NCBI RefSeq assembly: GCF_002940665.1
Contig: NZ_MIGY01000001.1
Location: forward strand, 1,517,167 to 1,581,166
Reading direction: 5' to 3'
Source of the DNA: Xanthomonas arboricola
Lineage (GTDB): Bacteria; Pseudomonadota; Gammaproteobacteria; Xanthomonadales; Xanthomonadaceae
DNA length: 64,000 nt
Part shown: positions 54,603 through 64,000 of the stretch, one piece after another
Layout: each line of letters opens with the position of its first letter
Position numbering within the stretch: the stretch's first letter is position 1
The notes under the pieces: generated by a model
Database searches by the model: none
What the model was told of the DNA's origin: nothing
The model's input: the letters and a program-made list of their open reading frames with translations, nothing else
Position numbers and translations under genes: made by a program

Positions 54603-57600
54603 ATGCAAGCCCGTTTGCGTCGTCCCGCCGCCGAGGCAGGCGCCCGCCTGTCCGCCGCGCGTTTGTCGGTGGCCATCGTCCTGGCCTTGCACGGTGTGGG
54701 TGCTGCCGCGCAAACCGTCGGCCCGCCGGCCACGCCCACCGATGCGGTCGACCTGGACCGCGTGCAGGTCAAGGCCACCTACCGCGAAAGCCTGCAGCAA
54801 TCGCTGGACGCCAAGCGCTACAGCGTGGAGCAGGTGGATGCCATCTATGCCGAAGACATCGGCAAGTTTCCCGATCTGAACCTGGCCGAATCGATGCAGC
54901 GCATCGCCGGCGTCTCCATCGACCGCGAGGGCGGCGAGGGCAAGCAGATCTCCGTGCGCGGCCTGGGCTCGGACTTCACCCGCGTGCGCATCAACGGGCT
55001 GGAAGCGCTGGCCACCGCCGGCAGCGGCAGCGATGGCGTCAACCGCAGCCGCGGTTTCGACTTCAATACCTTTGCCTCCGAACTCTTCAGCCGCGTCACC
55101 ATCAGCAAGACCCAGTCGGCGCAGATGGACGAAGGCTCATTGGGTGCCACGGTCGACCTGCGCGGCTCGCGCCCGTTCGACTTCGACGGCTTCGAAGCGG
55201 CCGCGTCCACCCAATACGGCTACAACGACCTCTCGCGCGAAAAGGACCCGCGCTTTTCCGGCCTGATCAGCAACATCTGGGCCGATGGCCGCGTCGGCGC
55301 GCTGATGTCGGTGTCCTACAGCGAGCGCCACCTGCGCGAGGAAGGCTACAACCCGGTGCGCTGGGAACACGGCAACTACCGCAACTCCAACCAGAGCACC
55401 GCCACCAACAACGGTAACTACGGTTTCTGTTCGCCGGTGGGCTACAACCCGCAGACCCCGCGCAACCCGCTAGCCAACGAAACCCCTGCCGGGGTCGGCT
55501 CGCAGGCCAATCAGGACCGCAACAACGGCTGGGGCAGCTACGGCATCAGCGCCACCAACTGCGGCACCGGCATCGCGCGCCCGGCCAACACGCCGGAGAA
55601 CATCCAGGCCTACGAAACCGCCACCAACGCCTGGATTCCGCGCTACCCGCGCTATATCCGCACCGACCACGAGATCAAACGCCTGGGCGTCACCGGCGCG
55701 CTGCAATTCAAGGTCAGCGACGACACCCTGCTGAACTTCGACATGCTGTATTCCAAACTGGACAAGGACCAGCGCGAAGACTCGGTCGGCGCCAACCTGC
55801 ACCGCACCGCCAACGTCGGCGGCAAGACCCAGATCGCCGTGCGCGAGGCGCAGGTGGACGACCAGAACCGCCTCACCTACGGCGTGTTCGACAACGTCGA
55901 CTTCCGCACTGAATCCAGCAACATCGAAGAATCCACCGAGTTCAAGCAGTTCAGCCTGGACCTGCAGCACCGCTTCAACGACCAGGTGCGCGTCAATGCA
56001 TTGGTCGGCCACTCGACCTCGGACTACGAACGCCCCGAGTTTTCGATGGTGAGCTTCGACAACACCAACCTGGACGGCTTCGTGCTGGACCGGCGCGGTG
56101 GCGGCGATTACCCCAGCATGAGTTTCCCGTTCGACGCGGGTAACCCCAACAACTGGCAGTGGCTGGGCTACGGCGCAGTGCCGGTCAACAGCAACGGCAC
56201 CGCGCGCGGCACCAACATCAGCGAGGTGCGGCTCAACCCGCAGTCGGTGAACAACACCTTCGACACCGCCAAGGTGGATCTGGAATTCAACATAAGCCCC
56301 ACCTTCACCTTCCGCACCGGGCTGGCCTACAAGAACTACGACATGGACACGTCGGAGTCGCGCAACATCTCCTACGGGCGACTGGCGCAGGCACTGCCGG
56401 CCGGTGTGGGTGTGAATGAGCTGAGCACTAATTTGGCCGGCTTCGGCCGCAGCTTGAACGGCAGCTTCCCCACCACCTGGGTGATCCCGGATTTCCAAAA
56501 AGTCGCCGACCTGCTCAACATCAATTGCGATTGCGACACCGGCGTGCCCGGCGGCGACTACCGGCTGGCCGATGTCGGCCACTTCGGCTCGTCCAACAAC
56601 AATTTCGCCGTCAACGAAAAGAGCCTGGGCACCTACCTGCAGCTGGATTTCAACACCGACCTGTGGGGCCGCGCGCTGCGCGGCAACCTGGGCGTGCGCT
56701 ATGTGCAGACGCAGATCGCCGCCAGCGGCTATGCGCCGTGCACGGCCACCGCGGCCGGTGCGATTTCGCCCAACTGCCAGTCGTTCTTCGGCGTGGCCAG
56801 CGCCACCGCCGCGGCCGGCGAGCGCCTGCTGGTGCCCACCACCGTCAACCACAACTACCGCGACATCCTGCCCTCGTTGAACCTGTCCTGGGATGTCAGC
56901 GACGAGGTGGTGCTGCGCTTCGGCGCGGCCAAGACCATGGCGCGCCCCACGCTGGCGTACCTGTCGCCCAGCGTCAGCGGCGGCCCCACCCAGTATTTCG
57001 ACGACGGGCGCTTTTTCTCGATCAACCTGGGCAACCCCAAGCTCGACCCGTTCCGCTCCACCAACTACGACCTCAGCGCCGAGTGGTATTTCCGCGAAGG
57101 CTCGCTGCTGTCGGCGGCGGTGTTCTACAAGGACATCGACAGCTACGTGCAGCGCACCCGCGTGCTCAGCACCTGGGAAGCGATGGGCTACTCGCTGGAC
57201 CTGCTGCCGGCCGGCTTCACGCCGGACACCATCTTCAACGTGCAGAGCTACTTCAACACGCCCGGCGGCCCGCTCAAGGGCTTCGAGCTGACCTACCAGC
57301 AGGCCTTCGACTTCTTGCCCGGCTTCTGGCGCAACTTTGGTGTGCAGCTCAACTACACCCAGGTCGATTCCAAGATCAATTACCTGTTCAGTACCGCCGG
57401 CAGCGGCAACACCAGCATCACCACCACCGCCACCGAGCGCGACCTGCTCAATCTCTCGCCGCAGTCCTACAACGCCACCGTCTATTACGACGACGGCCGC
57501 TTCAGTGCGCGCGTGTCCACCAGTTATCGCGATGGCTACATCAACAACATCCTCGCCCAGGAAGACGTCTACGACCTGGATGGCAAGCGCCTGGTCACGG

Positions 57601-57803
57601 CCGACGTGACCGGCAAATACAGCGTGGAAAACGTCGATTTCAACATGTCCTACAAGCTCAACGACCAGCTGTCGCTGACCTTCGAGGCCATCAACCTGCT
57701 CGACACCCCCGACCGCCGCTACGTCGATTCCACGCTGGAATTGCCCGACAAGTACACCGTCACCGGGCGCCAGTACTACATCGGCGCGCGCTACAAGTTC
57801 TGA
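54603..57803 (+). CDS. TonB-dependent receptor 2 of the pectin locus
   Basis: A 1066-residue receptor homologous to receptor 1. Both share blocks such as EDIGKFPDLNLAESMQRI and GFDFNTFASELFSRV. Signal region LSVAIVLALHGVGAAAQ, then VDLDRVQVKATYRESLQQSL. It is about 140 residues longer than receptor 1, mainly in extracellular loops, and carries loop Cys pairs (GFCSPVGYN..., ATNCGTGI; NCDCDTG; APCTAT...PNCQSF) that receptor 1 lacks. The barrel ends YYIGARYKF. The pectinesterase starts 13 bases after its stop, so this receptor and the enzymes share a transcript. Confidence 0.93.
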   Translation: MQARLRRPAAEAGARLSAARLSVAIVLALHGVGAAAQTVGPPATPTDAVDLDRVQVKATYRESLQQSLDAKRYSVEQVDAIYAEDIGKFPDLNLAESMQRIAGVSIDREGGEGKQISVRGLGSDFTRVRINGLEALATAGSGSDGVNRSRGFDFNTFASELFSRVTISKTQSAQMDEGSLGATVDLRGSRPFDFDGFEAAASTQYGYNDLSREKDPRFSGLISNIWADGRVGALMSVSYSERHLREEGYNPVRWEHGNYRNSNQSTATNNGNYGFCSPVGYNPQTPRNPLANETPAGVGSQANQDRNNGWGSYGISATNCGTGIARPANTPENIQAYETATNAWIPRYPRYIRTDHEIKRLGVTGALQFKVSDDTLLNFDMLYSKLDKDQREDSVGANLHRTANVGGKTQIAVREAQVDDQNRLTYGVFDNVDFRTESSNIEESTEFKQFSLDLQHRFNDQVRVNALVGHSTSDYERPEFSMVSFDNTNLDGFVLDRRGGGDYPSMSFPFDAGNPNNWQWLGYGAVPVNSNGTARGTNISEVRLNPQSVNNTFDTAKVDLEFNISPTFTFRTGLAYKNYDMDTSESRNISYGRLAQALPAGVGVNELSTNLAGFGRSLNGSFPTTWVIPDFQKVADLLNINCDCDTGVPGGDYRLADVGHFGSSNNNFAVNEKSLGTYLQLDFNTDLWGRALRGNLGVRYVQTQIAASGYAPCTATAAGAISPNCQSFFGVASATAAAGERLLVPTTVNHNYRDILPSLNLSWDVSDEVVLRFGAAKTMARPTLAYLSPSVSGGPTQYFDDGRFFSINLGNPKLDPFRSTNYDLSAEWYFREGSLLSAAVFYKDIDSYVQRTRVLSTWEAMGYSLDLLPAGFTPDTIFNVQSYFNTPGGPLKGFELTYQQAFDFLPGFWRNFGVQLNYTQVDSKINYLFSTAGSGNTSITTTATERDLLNLSPQSYNATVYYDDGRFSARVSTSYRDGYINNILAQEDVYDLDGKRLVTADVTGKYSVENVDFNMSYKLNDQLSLTFEAINLLDTPDRRYVDSTLELPDKYTVTGRQYYIGARYKF

Positions 57804-57816
57804 CCAGGAGAGCGAC

Positions 57817-58794
57817 ATGCAACCGCATCGCAGAACCGTATTACGTCAGTTGGCCGCCACCGCGTTGGTGGCCGTGGCAGGCCTGTGCAGCAACGCCGCC
57901 ATTGCCGCCGACCCGGTCTACACCGTGGCCAAGCAGGGCAGCGCCGGCTACCGCACCGTGCAGGCCGCCATCGATGCCGCCGTGCAGGGCGGCAAACGCG
58001 CGCAGATCAACATCGGCGCCGGCACGTATCAGGAACTGATCGTGGTGCCGTCCAACGCACCGGCGCTCAAGCTCACCGGTGCCGGCGCCACCCAGACCAT
58101 CATCACCTACGACAACTACGCCTCGCGCATCAATCCGGCCACCGGTACCGAGTACGGCACCTCCGGCTCGTCCAGCGTCATCATCGCCGGCAACGACTTC
58201 ACTGCCGAGCAACTGAGCTTCGGCAATCACGCCGGACCGGTCGGGCAGGCGGTGGCGGTGCGTGTGGATGGCGACCGTGCCGCGTTCCGCAACGTGCGTT
58301 TCCTCGGCTACCAGGACACGCTGTACCTGCGCGGCGCCAAGCTGTCCTACTTTCTCGACTGCTATGTCGAAGGCACCGTGGACTTCGTGTTCGGCGCCGG
58401 CACCGCGCTGTTCGAGAACGTGCAACTGCACTCGCTGGGCGACGGCTATCTCACCGCCGCCTCCACCCCACAGGAGAGCGCACGCGGCTTCGTGTTCCGC
58501 AATGCGCGCGTCACCGCCGCCAGCGGCGTGACCCGCGTGTTCCTGGGCCGGCCGTGGCGCCCGTATGCGAGCGTCAGCTTCATCGGCAGCCAGCTCGGCG
58601 CGCACATCCTGCCCGAGGGCTGGAACAACTGGGGCAACGCCGCCAACGAGGCCACCGCCCGCTACAGCGAATACCAGAGCAGCGGCGCCGGCGCCAACCC
58701 GTCGCGCCGCGTGAAGTGGTCGCGCCAGCTCACTGCTGCGCAAGCCGCCGCGCTGGATCGCAACACTATCCTCGGCACCTGGAGGCCGTTCTGA
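57817..58794 (+). CDS. Pectinesterase (CE8)
   Basis: A 325-residue pectin methylesterase (CE8, right-handed beta helix) that removes methyl groups from homogalacturonan, preparing it for the lyase. It has intact signatures: GYQDTLY, the catalytic Asp in VEGTVDFVFGAG, and the Arg in LGRPWRPYASV, plus WNNWG. The N-terminus (HRRTVLRQLAATALVAVAG) is a signal with a twin-arginine-like pair. Its last base is the first base of the pectate lyase start (TGATG), so the two are tightly coupled. Confidence 0.95.
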   Translation: MQPHRRTVLRQLAATALVAVAGLCSNAAIAADPVYTVAKQGSAGYRTVQAAIDAAVQGGKRAQINIGAGTYQELIVVPSNAPALKLTGAGATQTIITYDNYASRINPATGTEYGTSGSSSVIIAGNDFTAEQLSFGNHAGPVGQAVAVRVDGDRAAFRNVRFLGYQDTLYLRGAKLSYFLDCYVEGTVDFVFGAGTALFENVQLHSLGDGYLTAASTPQESARGFVFRNARVTAASGVTRVFLGRPWRPYASVSFIGSQLGAHILPEGWNNWGNAANEATARYSEYQSSGAGANPSRRVKWSRQLTAAQAAALDRNTILGTWRPF

Positions 58795-59822
58795 TGCGCA
58801 AGCTCACCACCTTCGCCCTTGCCACCGCGTTGCTGCTGGCACCGCTGTCTGCACTGGCCGACAAGATCGCCGACAACATGCTGTTGCTGCAGACCGCCTC
58901 CGGCGGTTGGTCCAAGCAATACAAGGGCGTCGCCGTCGACTACAACCGCACCTTCACCGCTGCGGAAATCGCCGAGCTGCAGCAACCCGGGCGCAAGGAC
59001 GACGCCACCATCGACAACAAGGCCACCACCTACGAGATCGGCTACCTCTCCACGCTCTACAAGACCGAGAAGAACGCCAAGTACGTGGCCGCCGCCAAGC
59101 GCGGTGTGGACTATCTGCTCACCGCGCAATACGCCAACGGCGGCTGGCCGCAGTTCTACCCGGACCTGTCGTCCTACCATCACCAGATCACCTACAACGA
59201 CGATGCGATGGTGCGCGTGCTCAACCTGCTGCAGGACATCAGCGAGGGCAAGGGCGACACCGGTGCGCTGCTGCGTGCCAGCCACGGTGCACGCGCCCGC
59301 CAGGCGGTGACCAAGGGGCTGGAATGCGTGCTCGCCACCCAGGTCAAGATCGGCGGCACGCTCACCATCTGGGGCGCGCAGTACGACGAGGTCACGCTCA
59401 AGCCGGCCAAGGCGCGTGCGTATGAGCTGGCGTCGCTGGCCTCCAGCGAGTCGGTCAGCATCGTGCGCTTTCTGATGCGCCAGCCCACCCCGTCCGCACA
59501 GATCAAGGCATCGGTCGAGGCCGCTGCGCGCTGGTTCGACACCCACCGCATGCGCGATCTGGCCACCAAGAAGATCGACGACCCCACCCAGGAAACCGGC
59601 CAGGACGTGATCCTCATCGCGCAACCGGGTGCGTCACTATGGGCACGCTTCTACGACCTGCAGAATCAACGCCCGCTCTATGCCAACCGCGACGGCAAGG
59701 CCTTGACCGAGTACATGCAGGTGCCCAACGAGCGCCGCGTCGGTTATGCCTGGCACGGCACCTGGCCGGACAAGCTGTTGAAGGACGACATTCCCAAATG
59801 GCGCACCGCCAACGGTCTGTAA
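58794..59822 (+). CDS. Pectate lyase, family PL10
   Basis: A 342-residue polysaccharide lyase family 10 enzyme that cleaves de-esterified polygalacturonate by beta-elimination. Signal peptide MRKLTTFALATALLLAPLSA, then family blocks TASGGWSKQYKG, YANGGWPQFYPDLSSYHHQITYNDDAMVRVL and the C-terminal QVPNERRVGYAWHGTWP. The Asp pair in YNDDAM probably binds calcium, while the catalytic Arg is likely in the last block (RRVGY). Location is periplasm or exterior. It follows the pectinesterase with one base shared. Confidence 0.93.
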   Translation: MRKLTTFALATALLLAPLSALADKIADNMLLLQTASGGWSKQYKGVAVDYNRTFTAAEIAELQQPGRKDDATIDNKATTYEIGYLSTLYKTEKNAKYVAAAKRGVDYLLTAQYANGGWPQFYPDLSSYHHQITYNDDAMVRVLNLLQDISEGKGDTGALLRASHGARARQAVTKGLECVLATQVKIGGTLTIWGAQYDEVTLKPAKARAYELASLASSESVSIVRFLMRQPTPSAQIKASVEAAARWFDTHRMRDLATKKIDDPTQETGQDVILIAQPGASLWARFYDLQNQRPLYANRDGKALTEYMQVPNERRVGYAWHGTWPDKLLKDDIPKWRTANGL

Positions 59823-59889
59823 GTGCGTCGTCGCCATCGCGTGCAAGCGCGCGGTGGCTGTTTTACGTTTTGGAATTGACGAGGTGAGC

Positions 59890-62800
59890 GTGTCGAAGTT
59901 CTTGTTGGGAATGCTGTGCCTGATCGCGCTGCCGGTGCGCGCGGCCACCACCACCGCGCCGGAGCTGTTGTTCCGGGTGTCGGCCGACCGCGACCTGCAG
60001 GCCGATGTGGCCCGCGGCGACGGCGTGCCCAATTTCCGCGACAAGATCACGTTGGTGCCCACCGGCAAACGCGGCAACGCCATCGAATGGGCCGACGACG
60101 GCGTGCTGTCGTGGAACGCACCCGGCAACCTCTACACTCAGCGCGGCACGCTCGGCTTCTTCTGGCGCGCGCGTTATCCGGTCGGTGAAGCGCCGTTCGT
60201 GATCTTCCGCGTCGGCTACGCCGACCACACCAGCTGGGACATGGCCTGGCTGCGCATCGACTGGAACGGCCACGGCTTCGATGCCTTCGTCACCGACGCC
60301 AACCTCGCGCGCACCCGCGTCTCCTTCACCCTCGACAAGAATCCCGCCGCAAGCGACTGGACCCACATTGCGTTTGCCTGGGACGAAACCCGCGGCGTGC
60401 GCCTGTACGTGGACGGTAAGGAATCCGCACGCGCGGACTGCGGTGCGCCTTGCGCCAACGGCGGCGCGCTCGACTTCGACGCCGCGCTGGACCAGTTCGG
60501 CCTGGCCGGCCGCGTGATGTCGCCGCACCAGGTGCAGAGCCGCTACAACTTCCTGCGCGGCAGCGACGTCGACGAGATCCGCATCTACGACCGCATGCTC
60601 GACGCCAGCGGCGCCGCCGCGCTGGCACGCCTGCAGGAGCCCGCCACCGCTGAAGCACCCACCGGCAACGCGCAACACGCCGCCTTCCTGCACCGCTACG
60701 GTTGGGACAACGGCCACGCACCGCCGCTGCTGAGCGAACCGGTCACCCGCATCCGCAAGGTGGAGTTCGCCGATACCCGCGACCTCAAGCAATGGATGTG
60801 GAAGGCCACCGACGGCATTGCCGAGACCACCTGGCCCGGCGTCTACAACCGCTCGCGCCTGCCCGGGCGTAACGACTACTTCCAGCTGCCGGACTGGAAC
60901 ACCTATGTCGAAGGCGGCAAGGCGCTCGACCTCACCCTGCCGGACGAGCCGGTCAACCGCATCGAGCTGCGCGGCGCCGCCTATGGCCAGGCCACTTACG
61001 CCGCGCCCAACGCACAGGCGCAGCCGCTGTTCGCACGTAAGCAAGGCGTGGTGCGCAGCGTGGACCAGTTCGCCCAGCGCCGCGGCGGCACCCTGCGCTT
61101 TGCCAACACCGCGCAGGAAACCCCCATCCAGGAAATCTGGGCCTACAACGTGCAGCCGGGCGCCGTGCCCAAGGGCAGCGCGCAACTCAGCTACACCGTG
61201 CGCAGCGACATCCAGCCCGACTACGACAACCTCGCCCCATTGCGCGATGTCATCGCCGGCCGCTACCCGCCAGGCGAGCGCCAGACCGTGATCGCGCTGC
61301 CTACCAAGGCGCCCGCGCGCAAGCGCCCCAGCGACAAGGCCGCAGCAAGCACGCAGCAACCCATCGTGCACATCCTGGTGCCCTCCAGCCTGGGCAACCC
61401 GCCACCGGACCAGGCGCTGATGCGCAGCTGGTCCTACGGCTGGGAGAACATGCACGACGGCCTGGACGGCATCGCCATCACCCTGCCGGCGCTCAACCTG
61501 CCGGCCACCCACAACGGCAGCATCCCGCTCAACATCCGCATCAAGGACCCCATCTGGCCCGCGCGCGACATGATCGATGTCTCGGTCGCGGTTACCCCCG
61601 GCCAGGCCCGCACGCTGTGGCTTGACCTGCGCGACAGAATCCTCAGCAATGACAGCCTGATGCTCAGCATCGCCGCCGCCGCGCCCGGCTTTGATGCCAA
61701 CGCGCTCGACGGCACCCAGCTGCAGCTGGTGTTCAAGCCGCGCGCCGATGCCATCAAAGAGCACGTCGCCGACCGCTTCAACCAGGTCAAGGACAACTGG
61801 GGCTTTCTGGTCGAAGAACACACCACCTCCAAGCGCCAGCTGCTCTACAAGCGCCTGGACGCGGACATCACCGACCTGCTGCGCGTCGACCCGGACCACG
61901 CCCTCGGCCGCCAGTACTGGAACGACATCAGCTACGCCAACCAGGGCGCGTTGCCTGTCGAACTGCCCAGCGTGCCCAAAGGCGTGCCCGCCTGGGCGTT
62001 CTGGCAGCTGCAAGACCTCAGCGCCACCCGCCGCTACATCCGCTGGTGGATCGAGCAGCGCCAGGTGGCCTACGGCGATTTCGGCGGCGGCATCTCCGAC
62101 GACTCGGACCTGGTGCAGCAATGGCCCGGCGTCGCGCTGATGGGCGTGGACCCGGACATGCTCAACGCCTCCATGCTGGCGCTGTCCGATGCCAACTACC
62201 GCAACGGCATGTTCACCAACGGCCTGTCCACCATCGAAACCGACGAGCTGCATTCCTACGAAGAGGGCATCAACCTCAACAGCGCCCTGCTGTACCTCAA
62301 CTGGGGTGACCCACGCACCGTCGAGCGCCTGATGCAAACAGTGAAAGTCTTCGACACCATCATCCAGCTCAACCCGCAAGGCCACCTGCTGTTCGCCAGC
62401 AACTGGTTCGGCGGCCGCAAGGTCTACCGCGAGCCCAACTGGCAATGGCAAAAACCGTACTCCTTCCCCATCGTGCACCCGGCCATCCTGCTGGGCGGCT
62501 ATAACGCCGACCCCAACAGCCGCCGCATCGTCACCGGCCTGGCCGACGGCTATCTCGCCCACGCCTACACCAACGCCAAGGGCAACTGGGCGCTGCCCAA
62601 CGAGATCAACTGGCAAACCGGCAAAACCCGCGGCGGCGAACTGTTCGAAGGCAGCGGCGGCGCCGACACCTTGCACACCTTCTGGGCCGCCTACCGCTTC
62701 ACCGGCAAAGATCGCTATCTCAAGCCGATTAATCACCGCGTCGCCAACAGCGGCCCCAACGGCCTCTCCCTGCTCAACGAAAACTTTCTCGATGTCATGG

Positions 62801-63762
62801 GCAAGCGCAATGACTGGAGCGGCAAGCTCCTCGACGCCGCAAACAAGGACGACGGCAGCGCCCCGGACTTCCCGCACCATGTGGCCTGGGAGCAGACCGG
62901 CAACCTCGAGTATCTCGCCGCCATTTACCGCAGCGAGGCACGGGAGAAACTGCAGAACTTCTACATGAACACCGAAGGCCACTGGTGGAGCGACCGCGTG
63001 GAATCCCCCACAGTCAATCTGCAGCGCGCACGCTTAGGGGGAGTGGCTCTCAAGCGCAATCAGACCTACCCCGGCCATACCGTGAGCTGGCGCTTCGCCG
63101 ATCCAGAGGCCGCCACCCAAGTGGCCATCGCCATCCCCGCACCCCAGCAAGACCGCTTCACCGTCATTGCCTACAACACATCGGATAAAAACCAGCGCGC
63201 CAGCATGACCGGCTGGAACGTCGCCCCGGGCCAATGGCGTATCACCCAGGGCGTGAGCAAAGGCAACGACGGCAAGCTCGACAGCACCGCCAAGACGCAA
63301 GAGGTCGCTTTCGAAAAAAGCGCAGCCATCGACATCGACTTCCCCGCAGGCCGCACCACCGTCCTGCAGCTCGAACGCATCGCAGCCGCCACCCCGGTCG
63401 AACTACGCCCGGACCTGGGCATCGGCCACGGCGATGTGCGCGTGACTGCCGATGCCATCGAGGTCACCGTGCACAGCCTCGGCCACACCGATGCACCGGC
63501 TGGGTTTGTGGTGCTGGAGGATGCGCGTGGGAAGGAACTGGCAAGAGCCGCGTTCCCAGCGTTGGAGGCTCCGCGGGATTTGGTACCGAAGAGAGCGGTG
63601 GTGCGGTTTGCGGTGCCGTCCGGGACTAGCGGAAAGGGCGTGCGGTTGCGTCTAGTGACGGAAGGCGAGGTTGCCGAGGTGACTCAACGCAACAACATGT
63701 CGGCGGTTCCTGGAAAGCAGTCAACGAGCTCGAGTAACGGATTTCCTAGATCTCGGCGTTAG
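59890..63762 (+). CDS. Large secreted multidomain protein of the pectin locus
   Basis: A 1290-residue protein, starting at GTG 59890 (GAGG 5 bases upstream) with a signal peptide (VSKFLLGMLCLIALPVRA). Domains, by reading: a LamG/concanavalin-like domain at about 20-230 (RGTLGFFWRARYP, DWTHIAFAWDETRGVRLYVDGK, VDEIRIYDRML); a middle region at about 250-680 without recognised motif; a helix-rich, probably (alpha/alpha) barrel region at about 690-1120 (GGGISDDSDLVQQWPG, YEEGINLNSALLYLNWGD, EGSGGADTLHTFWAAYRFTG); and a CARDB-like C-terminus at about 1170-1270. It has no recognised catalytic class. Position suggests a pectin or side-chain acting enzyme. Confidence 0.85.
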   Translation: MSKFLLGMLCLIALPVRAATTTAPELLFRVSADRDLQADVARGDGVPNFRDKITLVPTGKRGNAIEWADDGVLSWNAPGNLYTQRGTLGFFWRARYPVGEAPFVIFRVGYADHTSWDMAWLRIDWNGHGFDAFVTDANLARTRVSFTLDKNPAASDWTHIAFAWDETRGVRLYVDGKESARADCGAPCANGGALDFDAALDQFGLAGRVMSPHQVQSRYNFLRGSDVDEIRIYDRMLDASGAAALARLQEPATAEAPTGNAQHAAFLHRYGWDNGHAPPLLSEPVTRIRKVEFADTRDLKQWMWKATDGIAETTWPGVYNRSRLPGRNDYFQLPDWNTYVEGGKALDLTLPDEPVNRIELRGAAYGQATYAAPNAQAQPLFARKQGVVRSVDQFAQRRGGTLRFANTAQETPIQEIWAYNVQPGAVPKGSAQLSYTVRSDIQPDYDNLAPLRDVIAGRYPPGERQTVIALPTKAPARKRPSDKAAASTQQPIVHILVPSSLGNPPPDQALMRSWSYGWENMHDGLDGIAITLPALNLPATHNGSIPLNIRIKDPIWPARDMIDVSVAVTPGQARTLWLDLRDRILSNDSLMLSIAAAAPGFDANALDGTQLQLVFKPRADAIKEHVADRFNQVKDNWGFLVEEHTTSKRQLLYKRLDADITDLLRVDPDHALGRQYWNDISYANQGALPVELPSVPKGVPAWAFWQLQDLSATRRYIRWWIEQRQVAYGDFGGGISDDSDLVQQWPGVALMGVDPDMLNASMLALSDANYRNGMFTNGLSTIETDELHSYEEGINLNSALLYLNWGDPRTVERLMQTVKVFDTIIQLNPQGHLLFASNWFGGRKVYREPNWQWQKPYSFPIVHPAILLGGYNADPNSRRIVTGLADGYLAHAYTNAKGNWALPNEINWQTGKTRGGELFEGSGGADTLHTFWAAYRFTGKDRYLKPINHRVANSGPNGLSLLNENFLDVMGKRNDWSGKLLDAANKDDGSAPDFPHHVAWEQTGNLEYLAAIYRSEAREKLQNFYMNTEGHWWSDRVESPTVNLQRARLGGVALKRNQTYPGHTVSWRFADPEAATQVAIAIPAPQQDRFTVIAYNTSDKNQRASMTGWNVAPGQWRITQGVSKGNDGKLDSTAKTQEVAFEKSAAIDIDFPAGRTTVLQLERIAAATPVELRPDLGIGHGDVRVTADAIEVTVHSLGHTDAPAGFVVLEDARGKELARAAFPALEAPRDLVPKRAVVRFAVPSGTSGKGVRLRLVTEGEVAEVTQRNNMSAVPGKQSTSSSNGFPRSRR

Positions 63763-64000
63763 GACGCAAATAACTCGGCGTAACAGGATTAGCCCGCAAG
63801 GACGCGGCCCAACACCTGGCGTCAAAGGCACGGACACAGCTAAAAAGCGATGAGCTTCAAAAGCTCGTAGCGATTGACCGCAGTCCGGCAGTCGGCGAGG
63901 ATCGTGTTATGCCGCGCTTAGCAGGCTGCTGAAATACCAGTCGCGACGAAGCAATCATCGGCCAACGTGTGAGCCAGCAACTGCGATGCTGATCGCTTCG
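63763..64000. other. Right-edge sequence, no supported gene
   Basis: No coding frame or RNA gene is recognised. CAGGCTGCTGAAA near 63930 resembles text found at ends of some insertion sequences, but there is no transposase and the match is too short to call. Confidence 0.35.

Noticed and set aside
59863..62982. 1039-residue frame on the minus strand, and similar long antisense frames (for example 8801-11830 plus, 55470-57818 minus)
   Set aside because: They are mirror images of strongly coding genes in high-GC DNA, are rich in His/Arg/Ala/Gly without domain structure, and cover recognised genes.
63900..64000. Insertion sequence end or partial gene at the right edge
   Set aside because: Only about a dozen bases resemble an IS terminus, there is no transposase frame, and the minus-strand reading frame at the edge is too short to interpret.

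Overview
The window is a stretch of Xanthomonas chromosome, probably from the X. campestris/citri group. I assign the genus from recalled family sequences, not from a search. The evidence is the high GC, the abundance of TonB-dependent receptors, a TTG-started FabV, very Xanthomonas-like LldD, Fbp and ProP, and intergenic GGGAATC heptamer tracts. No tRNA, rRNA, CRISPR array, complete insertion sequence or prophage is visible.

1-7 kb: mixed housekeeping and accessory genes. These are a secreted esterase, a host-attachment-type protein, a thioredoxin-like protein, a ProP osmolyte transporter, an SRPBCC protein, an EcsC-family protein, a small secreted protein and a DUF938 methyltransferase.

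7.1-20.6 kb, all on the minus strand: one long gene series. Its transcription order is Tat-TldD (20625-18997), a second Tat-TldD (18426-16792), TldE/PmbA, a DUF4159 protein with a Tat signal, MoxR AAA+ ATPase, DUF58, a BatA-type double-TM protein, a large membrane protein with a His-rich linker, and a last membrane protein. From PmbA onward the genes are tightly packed, with 4-base overlaps at two junctions. It looks like an envelope or peptide maturation system.

20.6-29.5 kb: small hypotheticals, fbp and tyrB (each with a terminator hairpin), a YncD/PqqU-type TonB receptor, a cupin and secreted hypotheticals.

29.5-34.7 kb: an alcohol/aldehyde oxidation module. A divergent AcoR-type sigma-54 activator faces an aldehyde dehydrogenase, a zinc alcohol dehydrogenase and a DUF779 protein. 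A well-spaced sigma-54 promoter, a palindromic upstream site and a perfect FNR/ANR box are visible.

34.7-38.8 kb: two-gene bacterial NHEJ (Ku, LigD).

39.2-50.1 kb: lldD, an ICMT-type methyltransferase, a NarL/DesK-type two-component pair with ATGA coupling, a wHTH-STAND ATPase-TM-TPR protein coupled to a small partner, and fabV.

50.2-63.8 kb: a pectin utilisation locus. It holds KDG kinase (minus strand) and, divergently, two large TonB receptors, pectinesterase, PL10 pectate lyase and a 1290-residue secreted multidomain protein of unknown activity.

Two kinds of repeat stand out. G-rich heptamer tracts sit directly after the stop codons of five genes, always sense-oriented. A nested-palindrome element of about 125 bp is present twice, in inverted orientation, about 20 kb apart.
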